A stretch of 64,000 nt of DNA from Ganoderma boninense. Lineage: Eukaryota > Basidiomycota > Agaricomycetes > Polyporales > Polyporaceae. Positions 34,061-48,000 of this stretch are shown here, piece after piece. Position numbers and translations under genes: made by a program. The notes beneath the pieces were generated by a model, which had not been told where the DNA came from, made no database searches, and saw only the letters and a list, made by a program, of their open reading frames with translations. The stretch's first letter is position 1. Every line of letters begins with the position of its first letter. The stretch is taken from NCBI GenBank assembly GCA_002900995.3, contig CM035306.1:4377450-4441449 (forward strand), in the 5' to 3' direction.

Positions 34061-37000
34061 TAACGCGCGGACTGGCCGCCCGGACGTCGCTCAAGCCTCA
34101 GGCTGCCCCACGGCACGCCCTTGTACGTCAGTCATCAATTCAGGATATGATATGACCCCCCCTGACAATGATCGTCTGCACATGTGCCTTGTCAGACCAC
34201 TGCGTACACTCCCTGAGATTGCCGACAATGTCTTCTGCCAAGCACGACCAGAGGCTGACTGGTGCGTACTAGTAGCATTCTGTGACCTCGGGATCGTGTG
34301 GGTCTCAGCCGTCCAAGATTGGCTTGTTGTGGCCCTGTTTGTGCAGCGACGCACAGGCATAGTCGTGTTTGAGCAAAATCGTACATGGAGTAAGTGGAAC
34401 GTATACGGTACGGACAGGTCAGCATATTGCTGATGCAACCCGTCTGCGGGATAAGACGCTCCATGTCCACTGTCGGCTAGACTACTAATTTCAATACCCC
34501 CAAATGCCGGCCATGGCGGTCGCCAAATTGGGCTAATCCCTTCCCGCAGTCCTCCGGTGAGATTTATTTCTGTATTACCTATCTGCATAACTCACGACTG
34601 TATGGCAGAAACCTGAACCGCATGCACGGTGCATAGACTTGGCGCGGCTAGACTGTTTCAGAGGTACACGTCCACCCATCGCAAAACATGATGCTCGATC
34701 ACGCCGGCTGGCCGCCTTCAGACTCAGTAATAGTAATTGGTGAGGCTCCCGTCCACTCACCTGTTCTCTACCTGTCCGAGACTCTGAATGGTGCAATTGG
34801 CGTGTGGGGATGATGGTGTCCCCGTATTATCCAGCCGTACGAGCTGAGGGATTTCGAGCATCCTTGACGTGCATCCATTCCCAATACCTGCTCAGAGTTA
34901 CACGGACGCCGCTTGTTGCGATTAAAATGCGGGCTTGGCGACAAAGGTACGCACTGGATAACACAGAACCCTTGCTACGCTCGTTTGAGGTTTAGGCGAT
35001 GTTACGCACATCGGAGCTCGGATCCTCGGATCATCGGGCATGCTTGTGCTTTACCCCTCAGTCCAGACTAGTACACAGGGACGCTGTCCACCCTCCGGTT
35101 GACAGCATGGAGGGTTTGGGGTAGAGCGGGGATGTTCACAGAATGGCGATTTCTGGCGGCGACCCGCGAGGTTGGGTTGAGGGACTATGAGCTCGGTCGG
35201 CTCGTTTCGGAGCCGCCTACAGCCTCATCATTGACCAGAGGATGTTCGGTGGCATCATGCGTCCTGTGCTGCCTATTTCAACCTAACTCGATGGGTTTCA
35301 CCGCTAGATTGCAGCGCTCTCATGCGGCCCGCTACATCTCTCTCCGGGCAGCGTCCCAGAACACAGGCATCTGTATGGCTTTGTGCGTCTGGATATCTGA
35401 CAAAATTCCACTCCAGGTTCCAAGCACCTCGACTCTTGTCATTCCCAAGCCCCAGTGCTGTACCTTCCGAGTCAAGAAATCCGTCCGTCGGATATTGCAA
35501 TTTGCTTTGCTCTGCTCGCGGTGATTCTCAAAATGAGCATAGTGTGTATCTTATATTGCGTTACTGATGCGTGCCATATCGGCCCGAGGCCCAAGACTTG
35601 ACGGGCGAGACATTGAGACTTGGCTCGCAAGGTGTCCGGATGCGTGAGCACGGTGTGTCTCACGCTGCATGAGGAACAGGTGCAGCATCGCCAAAGAGAG
35701 CATTAGCGATGTCGTGCGAGCGTCCGGAAGACGGATCGACTCATGTGCGGCTAGGATACGGAGTTGCCGCCATCTTGAAGCCACCTGGCAGTTGCAGTTC
35801 TATTGCTTGGTGGACTGCTCCACAAGCCATGTGCTGATATCCGGGGTCCCTGAACGGATGCGACCGGCGATGCTGTCGAATGTGGCCGCTTTGCGTGGTC
35901 GGCTTGACTCTGCTCTGTGCAAGTGCGGGTCTACTGGCCGCCGAGTCTTCGAATTCGTGTGCTGTGGAATGTCAATGTCGTTGGCAATCCGTTTGGGACT
36001 TGTGGTTTGCAAGCTAACTTGAACGAGCATTCACAGACCCTGTCTCTTCTGTCCCTCCTCTCCAAGCTCCGAGGAGTGGGGGTCCAGGGGAATCATTTGT
36101 GCGGGTGATCGCTTCAGGCTGTTGCTCTGGGCACCCGCAATGCCGTGAGGATACTGTCCATCGGAAGCCGTTAACACGACCGCTTTAGATGCGGTGAGTG
36201 CGCTCATAATCCCAACCGACGGCTGCGTTGTTGCGTGGTGCAATGATCCACATCGCAATGTGTAACCTGCTCATAATTTCTAACATGTCATGTCTGATCA
36301 GCCAGCCGTCGACAATCAAGGCTGCAGCTCTGCAGTGCGAGAATGTGAGTTACAAAACGGAATCGAGCCAGCCTGAGTTCGAGGGGCAAAGGACGATGTG
36401 TGTTTTTGGGCACATGTACATACACCATTAACAATACACAAACGATGTACTATGAGGCAGCGAGGGGATGGCGAAAACTAGCATGCACGCAGACAGCCAT
36501 GGTGACTACCAAGCCGGGCATGGGACCGAGGCCGTGCACAAGCGATAGTGCCAAGGCTTGACTTGCTGAGACAGCACATGCACGCGCAGCAGTAACGTCG
36601 GCCTCGCGTAGCACCCCGTAACGTAGACATCTCGCGCCCATATTCTGAAGCGGTCGCACCCCTGGTCCATCCAGCACGGTGCTCGCCTACTATGCGCGCC
36701 ACGTCCGCATCCTCGTCCGTCCAAAAGACCGGCTTGCCGGAGAGGTTGCCAGACAAATGTGACCCAGCCACACCGAAGAGGAACGACGCAAACAAAATCG
36801 CATTCAAGGCGGGGCGGACGGTCCTGGCACGTTTACAGACATGAGTGGGTACGTACACACCGCGGCGACGAGATCGCATCTCGCGTACCCCTGCAGATCT
36901 CTTCGATATCCCGTGTACCGCCACGGGCCCCGATCCCAATTAGCTTGGCGGTGAGGCGGCGATATGCCCGCGGCGCGTTCCGTCGCGCAAACCTCGGGTC

Positions 37001-37471
37001 GGGCGGGGTCCGTGGAAAAGCAACCTCTCCTGTCGAACATCGCTTGGTTAGCCACTTACTGAGTGCGACGCCGAGCAGGCACCGTCCCGTTCCCCTCCTG
37101 ACACTGCGCGTAATGACTGGTCAAGCGGTGTAGCGGAGAGAGAGCAGTAGAGGTACGCTCGGCGGTCAGGGACGGGCGAGTACCAGAGCCAAGCGTCCGT
37201 CCCGATCGCGAGACAGTGACCGCGGTTATGGCCGTAGGCGGTGGTGGTTCCGTGCCCGGTCGCGTCTCTGTGGCGACGAAAGACCGCTCAGGACCGATCA
37301 TACGCGATCCAGCGAGGCATGTACTTACCGCAGTCGGAGCCACACGCCCGAAGGAAAACGGACGCCGCGCGTGAGCGGGGGCGACCGTCAAACGAGGCGG
37401 GTTTGGGGCACAGGCTGAACCAGGCGGCCGGTCGTCGTCCAACGTTCAACGCACAGACCAGGCGGACGGCG

Positions 37472-37478
37472 TATATAT
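37472..37478 (+). promoter_or_regulatory. TATA-like element in spacer 1
   Basis: TATATAT followed by a GC-rich then pyrimidine-rich stretch looks like a core promoter, but no convincing gene follows on either strand. The same element is at 47803-47809. Confidence 0.25.
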
Positions 37479-38878
37479 GCGGGGCTGAGGGCCGCACGTC
37501 GACCCATCCCTCCTCTCGTCCTGCAGCTCGTCGTCGTCGACATCATCAGCCGTCACTTGTGCTCCGTCTCGTTCGCCGTGGGGCGGGACGACAGAGCGCC
37601 GAGCGCACGGCGGGTGACGGTGACCGCCGTCCGTCGGGATGTGTGATGAGCGCGATGGCGTAGCGGCCGTATGTTGTCGCCATTCCGACGACCGCATGAC
37701 GTACCACGCGCGCGCCGATGGGGAGCCGGGAGCCAAGCCGGTACGTGGTTTTTGTTGACACATGGAGCAGGTTGGTGACTGACCTTCGGCTGCTTGCCAT
37801 AGTATGCGTTGCGGATGGAGGGCGGAGTGGTGTGACGGAGTGGTGGCGTTGACCCCGCGTTAATGTGAGGACTGCGAACGAGTACCTACCGTAGAATAGA
37901 TAGTGTAGGGTGCAGGATAGGCCATGGCGGGGTACGATAGTGGGGTGCCAGATCCGCTCGTGGCCGACGGAGCCAGATGTCGTTATTGACGACGGAGGGC
38001 AGTACGATTGGGCGACGGAGAACGCACAAGAGCCGAGGGAGAGCCTTAGCTCGATGGAGCAAGTGGGGCGAGGTACGACTGGGGGGGACGGAGTGAGTGC
38101 GAGGCAAGAGATGGAGACGAGTTCGACACAAGAGAGGAGGAGGGAGCACGCAACAGAAGAGTACTCGCCGTGAAACGCACACGGGCAGCGACATTCGACG
38201 GTACGAGATGTTCGCGCAGAATCTGCAGGTAAAACCATGTCGACGATGACATTCCTGCGGGTAACAGAAGGGTCGGCCTGAGGGAGACGGCGAAGGGGCG
38301 TCATATTCCAAGCGGTAGTGAGGGGCCATGGGACTAGGGTGGTTGAAATGCAGGTTGCGGTCGACCAGACGAGTGTCGAGGACGCAGGCGGAGCGAGACG
38401 GGAACAGCGAAAATGGACGAGAAGTGGTGATCGACGGCGCAGAGGGTTGGAGCTGCATCAGCTAAGCGAGATCCTGGTTGCAACGTCGGGTACTACGCGG
38501 AAGCTCGCAGGAGAGGACTCGAGGCCTCAAGGCCTCAGGGAAAATAGCAGGGGTGCCTGGCGGATAACGTCTTACGAGGGACGCAAGAAGCCAGAGAAGT
38601 GGGGGATGAGAGGGGAGCGTCGCAAGGAAGAAGGACGCGCCTTGTGTTCTGCAAGAGTGCAGCGAAGAAACTTGAAAGCGACCAGATGAGAACAAGACGC
38701 AGCGTGAGGCGAGGAAAGCGAGCGAGGGTGGGCAGAGCGGTCGCAACATCGTTGTGGGAGAGCGCTCGTTGGGACGCACACGCAGCGTTGGGGCCGGCAT
38801 CGCAGCGAACGACGCTCCGCAGGAGCGTCGACGGAGGGCAGATGTGCGACAGGAGCCTGAGGCCTGCCCCCATTGCAA

Positions 38879-38903
38879 GGCATGGCCATGGCCATGGCCA
38901 TGG
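38879..38903. repeat. (GGCCAT)n palindromic run upstream of SMC1 copy 2
   Basis: GGCATGGCCATGGCCATGGC followed by CATGG is a tandem GGCCAT run and self-complementary. It lies about 155 bp before the ATG of copy 2 and is repeated before copy 3 (about 49002-49025), but is absent before copy 1. Confidence 0.8.
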
Positions 38904-39056
38904 ACGTTCAGAACCTTCACGAGGCTCAGATCGTGAAGACCGCCACCGGACATTGCCGAGTGGGGCGCCAAAGCCACCGACGCGGTTCGACGCGTCGGGC
39001 AACGACCTTGACCTCCTCCTCCACGCTCAGCGCACTCCCCCGCCCCCCCGCTCGCC

Positions 39057-42040
39057 ATGCCCCTCGTCCGGATCGAGGTCTGCGACTTCAAGTCATACCG
39101 CGGACACCAGACCATCGGGCCCTTCCGCAACTTCACCTCCGTCATCGGCCCCAATGGCGCAGGCAAGTCCAATCTCATGGACGCCATCTCCTTCGTCCTC
39201 GGCGTCAAGTCTGCCCAGCTCCGCTCCAGCCAGCTCAAGGACCTCGTGTATCGTGGCCGACGCCTTGCGCGGAATCCGGATGGTGAAGATGGAGGGCAGG
39301 CACCGCCGGAGGACGACGACGACGACGGAGAAGGCGAGGGCGATGGTACCGCGAAGAAGGCGTGGGTGCTCGCGGTGTACGAGGACGCAGCGAAGAAGGA
39401 GTGGAAGTTCCAGCGAACGTGAGTGATCCGTAGCTTCTGCAGTGGACGAATGTCTGGACCTGTTCTTCAGAATCTCGACCACGGGCGCGTCGGAATACAA
39501 GCTGAACAACAAGGTGGTGAGCTACTCGGCGTACAACGCCGCGCTCATCCAGCACAACATCCTCGTCAAGGCGAAGAACTTCCTCGTGTTCCAGGGCGAC
39601 GTCGAGGCCGTCGCGTCGCAGTCGCCGAAGGAGCTGTCGCGCCTCATTGACCAGATCTCCGGGTCGCTCGAGCTCGCGGGCGACTACGAGAAGGCTCGGG
39701 ACGGGCTCGAGCGCGCCACTGAGAACGCGACGTTCAACTTTACGAAGCGGCGCGGCATGATGGGCGAAATCAAGCAGTACAAGGAGCAGAAGGGCGAGGC
39801 GGAACGGTTCGAGCAGCTCTGTCAGGAACGGGTAGGCCGTTCGTATTTTGTAGTTGTCGTGCTCAATCCGATGCCTCCTCTGCATGCAGGACGACCTGGT
39901 CCTCCGGCGGATCCTGTACAGGCTCTTCCATATCCAGCAGTCCCTCGACGAGCATGCACAGGCTATTCGAGACCAGAACAAGGCCCTCGTCGGGCTGCGG
40001 AAGGAGCAGCAGAAGCACGAAAAAGCTCTTGAGGAGGCGCGTAGCGAGCAGGCGAAAACGCGAGGGAGCGTGATGAAGAAGGAGAAGAAGATCAAGACCG
40101 CGGAGAAGGCCCTTGAAGCCCAGGTACGTTCTCGTTGTGCTGGCGTGATTTCGAAATCATCCGTGCTGAGTGTGCATCTGCGGAAGAGTAAAGTCCAAGA
40201 CCACAGACTGCCCTGCGCCGTCTGGCTTGGTGCATGCGATGGTCTCTTTCCTCTCTGGCGGGCTTTGCGAGCGATCTACTTTACAGGAAGTTTCAGAAGC
40301 AGATATAACTGCACCAGCCAGGAGGTTGAGATGGCTCGCGCACATTCGTACGCTCGCGTATGCTGTCATGAGCAGTTGTTTACGCGTGCAAGGTGGTGTT
40401 TAGACTGCGCTATACCCCGCGTAGAAGCTGGAGATACATGCATACGCTTCGAACATGTGCGCATGTATCTGCTAGCTTTGTGTGCGTTATCCGGGGACGG
40501 CGGCTGCCATCCTCTCCTGCATGGACTGTTCAGACGCTTTCTCTGTTGTGAGCCGAACTCCGTGGTACGAGTGGCCGCTTTCGAATGGTACAATCGGTCG
40601 GATCAGCTGGGAAGAAGGCCGGTAGGGCTCGGCCCAGTGGTTATGACAATCTGCCGTCCATCTCTACGAAATTCATAGGACGTCTCGCAATCGCTCCCCT
40701 CCGTTCTCCGCTGAAACGGTAGCTGACCCTCCACCCTTTAGCGGCCCGATCTGGTACGCATCGAGGCACAAATCAAGCACGCGGAGCGGAAACGCGAGAA
40801 GGCGGAACAGGAGCTTGAGAAGCTCAGGCAGACGGAGAGCGAGCAGAAGAGGAAGCTCCAGTCGCTCCAGGCAGACTTAGACACCGTGAAAAAGGCCGCC
40901 AACGCTGCACAAGGTACGCTCTGTCATATCGAAATTGATGACCCGTCCCTCAGCAATACCCGCAGAGGCACAACGGAGGGCCGCACAGCAAAACTTGTCG
41001 CTCAGCGAGGAATCGTTAGAAGAATATCGACGGCTGTAGGGGCTTCATTATTTCTCTTCCTGCCTATTCTCAACCGTTGTCGTTCACAGAAAGGCGGCAG
41101 CTAGCGTTCTGGCGGTGGACGAACGGCAGTCTCTTCAGACACTGATGCGAGACGAGAAAACGGCGTCGCGGACCCTGGCGCAGCTCAAGGACAAGTCCGA
41201 GCAGCAGACGCAGAAGCGCGAGAAACTGGCAGACGAGGAACGGACATTCAGCCAGAAGACGAGCGAGGTACGTGATCTCCCTGTCTCAGCTGGTTCAGGG
41301 GCTAACGAACGCTGTACAGCTCGAGGCAAAGGTTTCTGAGTTGGCTGCGGAGCTCAAGCGCGTCAGGCAGGAGCATCACAACCAGCAGGCGGAGCGCATC
41401 CGTATAGAGTGAGAGTATCGCCAGGACATTGCTGTTCCGCGCTGACGACATGCACAGGAAACTCGAGAAGGAGACCAACGAGAAGCTGGTCAATATCTAC
41501 GAGCAGCTCACGCAAGCTGGTGTAGACCAGCAGGAGTCGCAGCGCGAGACGCGCCTGAAGGAGACGCTCTCGAATCTGCAGCGCATCTTCCCGGGGGTGC
41601 GCGGGCGCGTGGTGGACCTGTGCAAGCCGACACAGCGCAAGTACGAGACGTCGGTGGAGGTGGTGCTGGGCCGGAACATCGACGCAATTGTCGTCGACGA
41701 GGAGAAGACGGCGATCGACTGCATCGAGTACATGCGGAACCAGCGCGCGGGGCAGGCGACGTTCATCCCGCTCGACACGATCCAAGTCAAGCCGATTAAC
41801 GATAAGTTCAGGGCGTTCGCGAAGGGCGCGCGGCTTGCGGTAGACGTCATCACGTACGACCCGGCGGTGGAGCGGGCGATGCATCATGCGTTTGCGCGGT
41901 GTGTGTGTTGTGAGCGGGGACAAGGTGCGCTGGCAGGACAGGGGTCGGTACTTGGCTGTGTAGCGCTGGTAGCGGACATGAAATATATTTTCTTGGCGTG
42001 CCATTGCGTTGGAGATGACCGGGCAGAACGAGCTCGTTAG
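39057..42040 (+). pseudogene. SMC1: SMC1 cohesin subunit, 3'-truncated copy 2
   Basis: Same architecture as copy 1: [20 protein letters not shown], Walker [11 protein letters not shown], all splice sites up to the hinge, the identical hinge deletion (AMHHA-F-ARCVCCERGQ) and the identical novel tail ending at 42040. The protein differs from the other copies at few sites (for instance the acidic loop after QAPPED, and SVEVVLG for SVAVVLG), while silent differences are frequent. The intron after ALEAQ (from about 40123 to 40741) is longer than in copies 1 and 3 and shares little sequence with them. The 1-kb upstream region is nearly identical to that of the intact gene, so this copy could be transcribed. 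Whether a stable product exists is unknown. Confidence 0.88.
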
Positions 42041-45000
42041 GTGGTGTAATAGTCAGGAATCTGGACGGGTTCGCTAGGTAGTATAATAGTCAGGAATCCG
42101 GAGAGGGGAGTATCAGTGAGGAATCTGGACGGGTTCGCTAGGTAGTGCATAAGACAGGAAACCGGACAGTGCAGTAATGGAGAATCCGGGCGGGACAGAG
42201 AGCTAGCACAGACAGCGTGATGTGGCCAGACAGCGGGAGTACATACAGTGCGCAGAAGGGTGCGGAGGGAATTATGTTTTGAGGACTACTATTTACCGGC
42301 ATGCGACTATGCCATGACGCTATCTACCAGGGCCCACCCATCCTCGAGGCTCCAAGCAGAAACCAAGCCCCGGGTGCCCGGTAGGAGGAAGGCTGTCCCC
42401 GTACCAGTTGTTCCTCGAGATGGTGGATATGAGACCGGTCCAATCAACGGGGGCCGGAGTGTTGAAACTGTCTGGGCAGCAGTCGCGAGTTGGATCACTC
42501 CCGCGCCGTCTCGCTCGTTTGGCAGCCGTCCGGTCTGCGATTGGATCCAGACAGACCAGCACAACTTGCCGCACTGGGAGAGGGAGCTGCCGGCGGGTAC
42601 ACGTCGACGACTCGGACGCACAGGATGTGCCAGGAACGGGAAGCCGTTGCTTTGGTTCCCTCCGAGTCCAGCGCACAGCAAGTTCTAAGCCGTCAGAAAC
42701 GCGGTAGGTGGACGGTGTCCAGTGCTCGTGAAGCGGAACATTGTCTTGTATTCGGTACTCGAATATGGATGCGCTATGAAAGGGGGGGAAAGTGCCGCCA
42801 GCTCGCCAACACACGCTGCGCAGAACACGGCATCCGAACATTGCAACGGCCAGTGTCCGCCGAGCAGACGGTGAACTGCCAGGAAATTCACGCCTGCAAA
42901 CGGGGGAGACGAGGCTCCGGTTGTCCTGGCCTGTGCTGACACCCCCTCGGCACGCCACCGGCACATGAAGCCTGACGGTGCATGCTGGAATGTGGGCGGA
43001 TGAGCTCTCGAAGACGCTCTCCTGCCCCTGCCCCTCCCAAGACGTCCCAGACGCAGTGAAGAAATAAACACTCACCCCATCCTGTGCGCAAATCAACAGC
43101 GCACGACCGCAAACATGCTTAACAACCAATAGTATGGGCTGCAACTTCTGGTCCAGCTATCTCTGCAATGCACGTTAGCGATATTGAGAGGTAGAACGAT
43201 GGAACGGGCACTCACGTCCAAAACTCCGGGTCCGGTGCGAAGTGAGTATGCGATGCGAGAACATGAAGGTGGAGGCAAAGGAGAGGGGCGGAGGAGGAAA
43301 GGGGAAGGATCCTGTCACGCCAAGTGGCACTGGTTTTGTTCGTGGCAGAACAAAATCGCCGGGAACCTGGTGGGAAAGCGGATGTTAGCGACGGCGCTCG
43401 AGGATAGATCGACGGGTTTTCCGGGATGGTTTAGCAACGGCGCCCATTGCAATCGACAGATCTCGCTTCTAGCCACGCAGCTGCGGGGTTACTACCGGCG
43501 CGCCATGGTTCATACGCCGCGGTGGAGTCCGGCAACGTCAGACAGCCTGAGGCCTCCGAATCCCCAGCCACCAGCATCCGTGCAGCAACCGGGCTTCCCT
43601 GTCGTGTACGACCGAGTCAGAAATAGACCGATGCTTACCGGTACATCATGAACCCCAGGCGTCCGCTGTGTCCGCCTCTTCAGCAGCTAATATTGCATTT
43701 CCCCAGGCCCGACGCCGGCTGTATTCTACGGTGGGGACATCAGATGGATTCCGTGGCTGGAACGAGGGCTCCTGCGGATTGGTCGTCTGAATAGGCGGTC
43801 AGCAGTCTACGTAATCGATGGACTCGCGCTCACGGTGGCCAACGGGAATGAATCGTCCCGAGGTTGCTGGTAATTTGCAAACACCGCAGCCAGGCGTGAG
43901 TGATCATCGAGCAAAATTTGCATCGATGTCGGCATTTCTGGAGCCATGCGTGCAGGACGGGGACATCCAGGCCGGGGCCGTCGTGGAAGTCGAGGGCAGA
44001 GAACCAGGCATGGCAGCAGAGCAGTGCCACAAGGGTCCAAGCGCTCGCTGCTGCCCTTTGCGCTGTCGCCCGCTCCTCGTCCCAAACCGCATCCTCGTCT
44101 ACCAACCACCGCCGCTGATGGTGCCGTTACCGCACAAAAACTCAAGTAAGGTGCAGAGTAAGCAACTGATCTGCGAAGTCGTCTATCTCCGACCCCTCGA
44201 CCGCAACCTCCGACAACCAACTTGAACCACACAGCGCAGTGGTCGATCGGGTCCTTCGGCGACGAGTCCTCCGAGTCCACTCCCTGGATGGATTCTGCTG
44301 CTGCGGGCTGCGGACCTGCGAGCGATGCCCCGTGGAGGATGTCTGCATAATTCGAAACAACTCCATCAACTCATCTTCGCTCGCCTCCTCGAAGCGAAGC
44401 ATGCCTAACGCGCGGACTGGCCGCCCGGACGTCGCTCAAGCCTCAGGCTGCCCCACGGCACGCCCTTGTACGTCAGTCATCAATTCAGGATATGATATGA
44501 CCCCCCCTGACAATGATCGTCTGCACATGTGCCTTGTCAGACCACTGCGTACACTCCCTGAGATTGCCGACAATGTCTTCTGCCAAGCACGACCAGAGGC
44601 TGACTGGTGCGTACTAGTAGCATTCTGTGACCTCGGGATCGTGTGGGTCTCAGCTGTCCAAGATTGGCTTGTTGTGGCCCTGTTTGTGCAGCGACGCACA
44701 GGCATAGTCGTGTTTGAGCAAAATCGTACATGGAGTAAGTGGAACGTATACGGTACGGACAGGTCAGCATATTGCTGATGCAACCCGTCTGCGGGATAAG
44801 ACGCTCCATGTCCACTGTCGGCTAGACTACTAATTTCAATACCCCCAAATGCCGGCCATGGCGGTCGCCAAATTGGGCTAATCCCTTCCCGCAGTCCTCC
44901 GGTGAGATTTATTTCTGTATTACCTATCTGCATAACTCACGACTGTATGGCAGAAACCTGAACCGCATGCACGGTGCATAGACTTGGCGCGGCTAGACTG

Positions 45001-48000
45001 TTTCAGAGGTACACGTCCACCCATCGCAAAACATGATGCTCGATCACGCCGGCTGGCCGCCTTCAGACTCAGTAATAGTAATTGGTGAGGCTCCCGTCCA
45101 CTCACCTGTTCTCTACCTGTCCGAGACTCTGAATGGTGCAATTGGCGTGTGGGGATGATGGTGTCCCCGTATTATCCAGCCGTACGAGCTGAGGGATTTC
45201 GAGCATCCTTGACGTGCATCCATTCCCAATACCTGCTCAGAGTTACACGGACGCCGCTTGTTGCGATTAAAATGCGGGCTTGGCGACAAAGGTACGCACT
45301 GGATAACACAGAACCCTTGCTACGCTCGTTTGAGGTTTAGGCGATGTTACGCACATCGGAGCTCGGATCCTCGGATCATCGGGCATGCTTGTGCTTTACC
45401 CCTCAGTCCAGACTAGTACACAGGGACGCTGTCCACCCTCCGGTTGACAGCATGGAGGGTTTGGGGTAGAGCGGGGATGTTCACAGAATGGCGATTTCTG
45501 GCGGCGACCCGCGAGGTTGGGTTGAGGGACTATGAGCTCGGTCGGCTCGTTTCGGAGCCGCCTACAGCCTCATCATTGACCAGAGGATGTTCGGTGGCAT
45601 CATGCGTCCTGTGCTGCCTATTTCAACCTAACTCGATGGGTTTCACCGCTAGATTGCAGCGCTCTCATGCGGCCCGCTACATCTCTCTCCGGGGCAGCGT
45701 CCCAGAACACAGGCATCTGTATGGCTTTGTGCGTCTGGATATCTGACAAAATTCCACTCCAGGTTCCAAGCACCTCGACTCTTGTCATTCCCAAGCCCCA
45801 GTGCTGTACCTTCCGAGTCAAGAAATCCGTCCGTCGGATATTGCAATTTGCTTTGCTCTGCTCGCGGTGATTCTCAAAATGAGCATAGTGTGTATCTTAT
45901 ATTGCGTTACTGATGCGTGCCATATCGGCCCGAGGCCCAAGACTTGACGGGCGAGACATTGAGACTTGGCTCGCAAGGTGTCCGGATGCGTGAGCACGGT
46001 GTGTCTCACGCTGCATGAGGAACAGGTGCAGCATCGCCAAAGAGAGCATTAGCGATGTCGTGCGAGCGTCCGGAAGACGGATCGACTCATGTGCGGCTAG
46101 GATACGGAGTTGCCGCCATCTTGAAGCCACCTGGCAGTTGCAGTTCTACCGCTTGGTGGACTGCTCCACAAGCCATGTGCTGGCAACCGGGGTCCCTGAA
46201 CGGATGTGACCGGCGATGCTGTCGAATGTGGCCGCTTTGCGTGGTCGGCTTGACTCTGCTCTGTGCAAGTGCGGGTCTACTGGCCGCCGAGTCTTCGAAT
46301 TCGTGTGCTGTGGAATGTCAATGTCGTTGGCAATCCGTTTGGGACTTGTGGTTTGCAAGCTAACTTGAACGAGCATTCACAGACCCTGTCTCTTCTGTCC
46401 CTCCTCTCCAAGCTCCGAGGAGTGGGGGTCCAGGGGAATCATTTGTGCGGGTGATCGCTTCAGGCTGTTGCTCTGGGCACCCGCAATGTCGTGAGGATAC
46501 TGTCCATCGGAAGCCGTTAACACGACCGCTTTAGATGCGGTGAGTGCGCTCATAATCCCAACCGACGGCTGCGTTGTTGCGTGGTGCAATGATCCACATC
46601 GCAATGTGTAACCTGCTCATAATTTCTAACATGTCATGTCAGCCAGCCGTCGACAATCAAGGCTGCAGCTCTGCAGTGCGAGAATGTGAGTTACAAAACG
46701 GAATCGAGCCAGCCTGAGTTCGAGGGGCAAAGGACGATGTGTGTTTTTGGGCACGTGTACATACACCATTAACAATACACAAACGATGTACTATGAGGCA
46801 GCGAGGGGATGGCGAAAACTAGCATGCACGCAGACAGCCATGGTGACTACCAAGCCGGGCATGGGACCGAGGCCGTGCACAAGCGATAGTGCCAAGGCTT
46901 GACTTGCTGAGACAGCACATGCACGCGCAGCAGTAACGTCGGCCTCGCGTAGCACCCCGTAACGTAGACATCTCGCGCCCATATTCTGAAGCGGTCGCAC
47001 CCCTGGTCCATCCAGCACGGTGCTCGCCTACTATGCGCGCCACGTCCGCATCCTCGTCCGTCCAAAAGACCGGCTTGCCGGAGAGGTTGCCAGACAAATG
47101 TGACCCAGCCACACCGAAGAGGAACGACGCAAACAAAATCGCATTCAAGGCGGGGCGGACGGTCCTGGCACGTTTACAGACATGAGTGGGTACGTACACA
47201 CCGTGGCGACGAGATCGCATCTCGCGTACCCCTGCAGATCTCTTCGATATCCCGTGTACCGCCACGGGCCCCGATCCCAATTAGCTTGGCGGTGAGGCGG
47301 CGATATGCCCGCGGCGCGTTCCGTCGCGCAAACCTCGGGTCGGGCGGGGTCCGTGGAAAAGCAACCTCTCCTGTCGAACATCGCTTGGTTAGCCACTTAC
47401 TGAGTGCGACGCCGAGCAGGCACCGTCCCGTTCCCCTCCTGACACTGCGCGTAATGACTGGTCAAGCGGTGTAGCGGAGAGAGAGCAGTAGAGGTACGCT
47501 CGGCGGTCAGGGACGGGCGAGTACCAGAGCCAAGCGTCCGTCCCGATCGCGAGACAGTGACCGCGGTTATGGCCGTAGGCGGTGGTGGTTCCGTGCCCGG
47601 TCGCGTCTCTGTGGCGACGAAAGACCGCTCAGGACCGATCATACGCGATCCAGCGAGGCATGTACTTACCGCAGTCGGAGCCACACGCCCGGACGCCGCG
47701 CGTGAGCGGGGGCGACCGTCAAACGAGGCGGGTTTGGGGCACAGGCTGAACCAGGCGGCCGGTCGTCGTCCAACGTTCAACGCACAGACCAGGCGGACGG
47801 CGTATATATGCGGGGCTGAGGGCCGCACGTCGACCCATCCCTCCTCTCGTCCTGCAGCTCGTCGTCGTCGACATCATCAGCCGTCACTTGTGCTCCGTCT
47901 CGTTCGCCGTGGGGCGGGACGACAGAGCGTCGGGCGGACGGCGGGCTGACGGTGACCGCCGTCGGGATGTGCGATGAGCGCGACGTATGTTGTCGCCATT

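Larger units (their letters stand above)
31590..38800. other. Spacer of unit 1: non-SMC1 sequence, no recognised gene
   Basis: Nearly identical to the spacer of unit 2. It holds a degenerate minisatellite (about 31690-31855), many overlapping frames without domains, and protein-like debris on the minus strand at 33460-34060. A TATATA stretch at 37472 is followed by pyrimidine-rich DNA. The longest frame (minus, 31965-32801) is broken by a small indel in the other copy. I found no reverse transcriptase, transposase, LTR or terminal inverted repeat by eye. Confidence 0.6.
28770..38942 (+). repeat. Tandem unit 1 (truncated SMC1 plus 7.3-kb spacer)
   Basis: About 10.17 kb. The next unit repeats it in the same order and orientation: the SMC1 start codons lie at 28883, 39057 and 49180, 10174 and 10123 bp apart. 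The unit is the 5' half of SMC1, a shared junction and the spacer. Confidence 0.9.

Noticed and set aside
37546..38458. Long overlapping minus-strand frames upstream of SMC1
   Set aside because: Two frames are open at once over pyrimidine-rich DNA, no motif is seen, and conservation between units only reflects the near-identity of the repeat.
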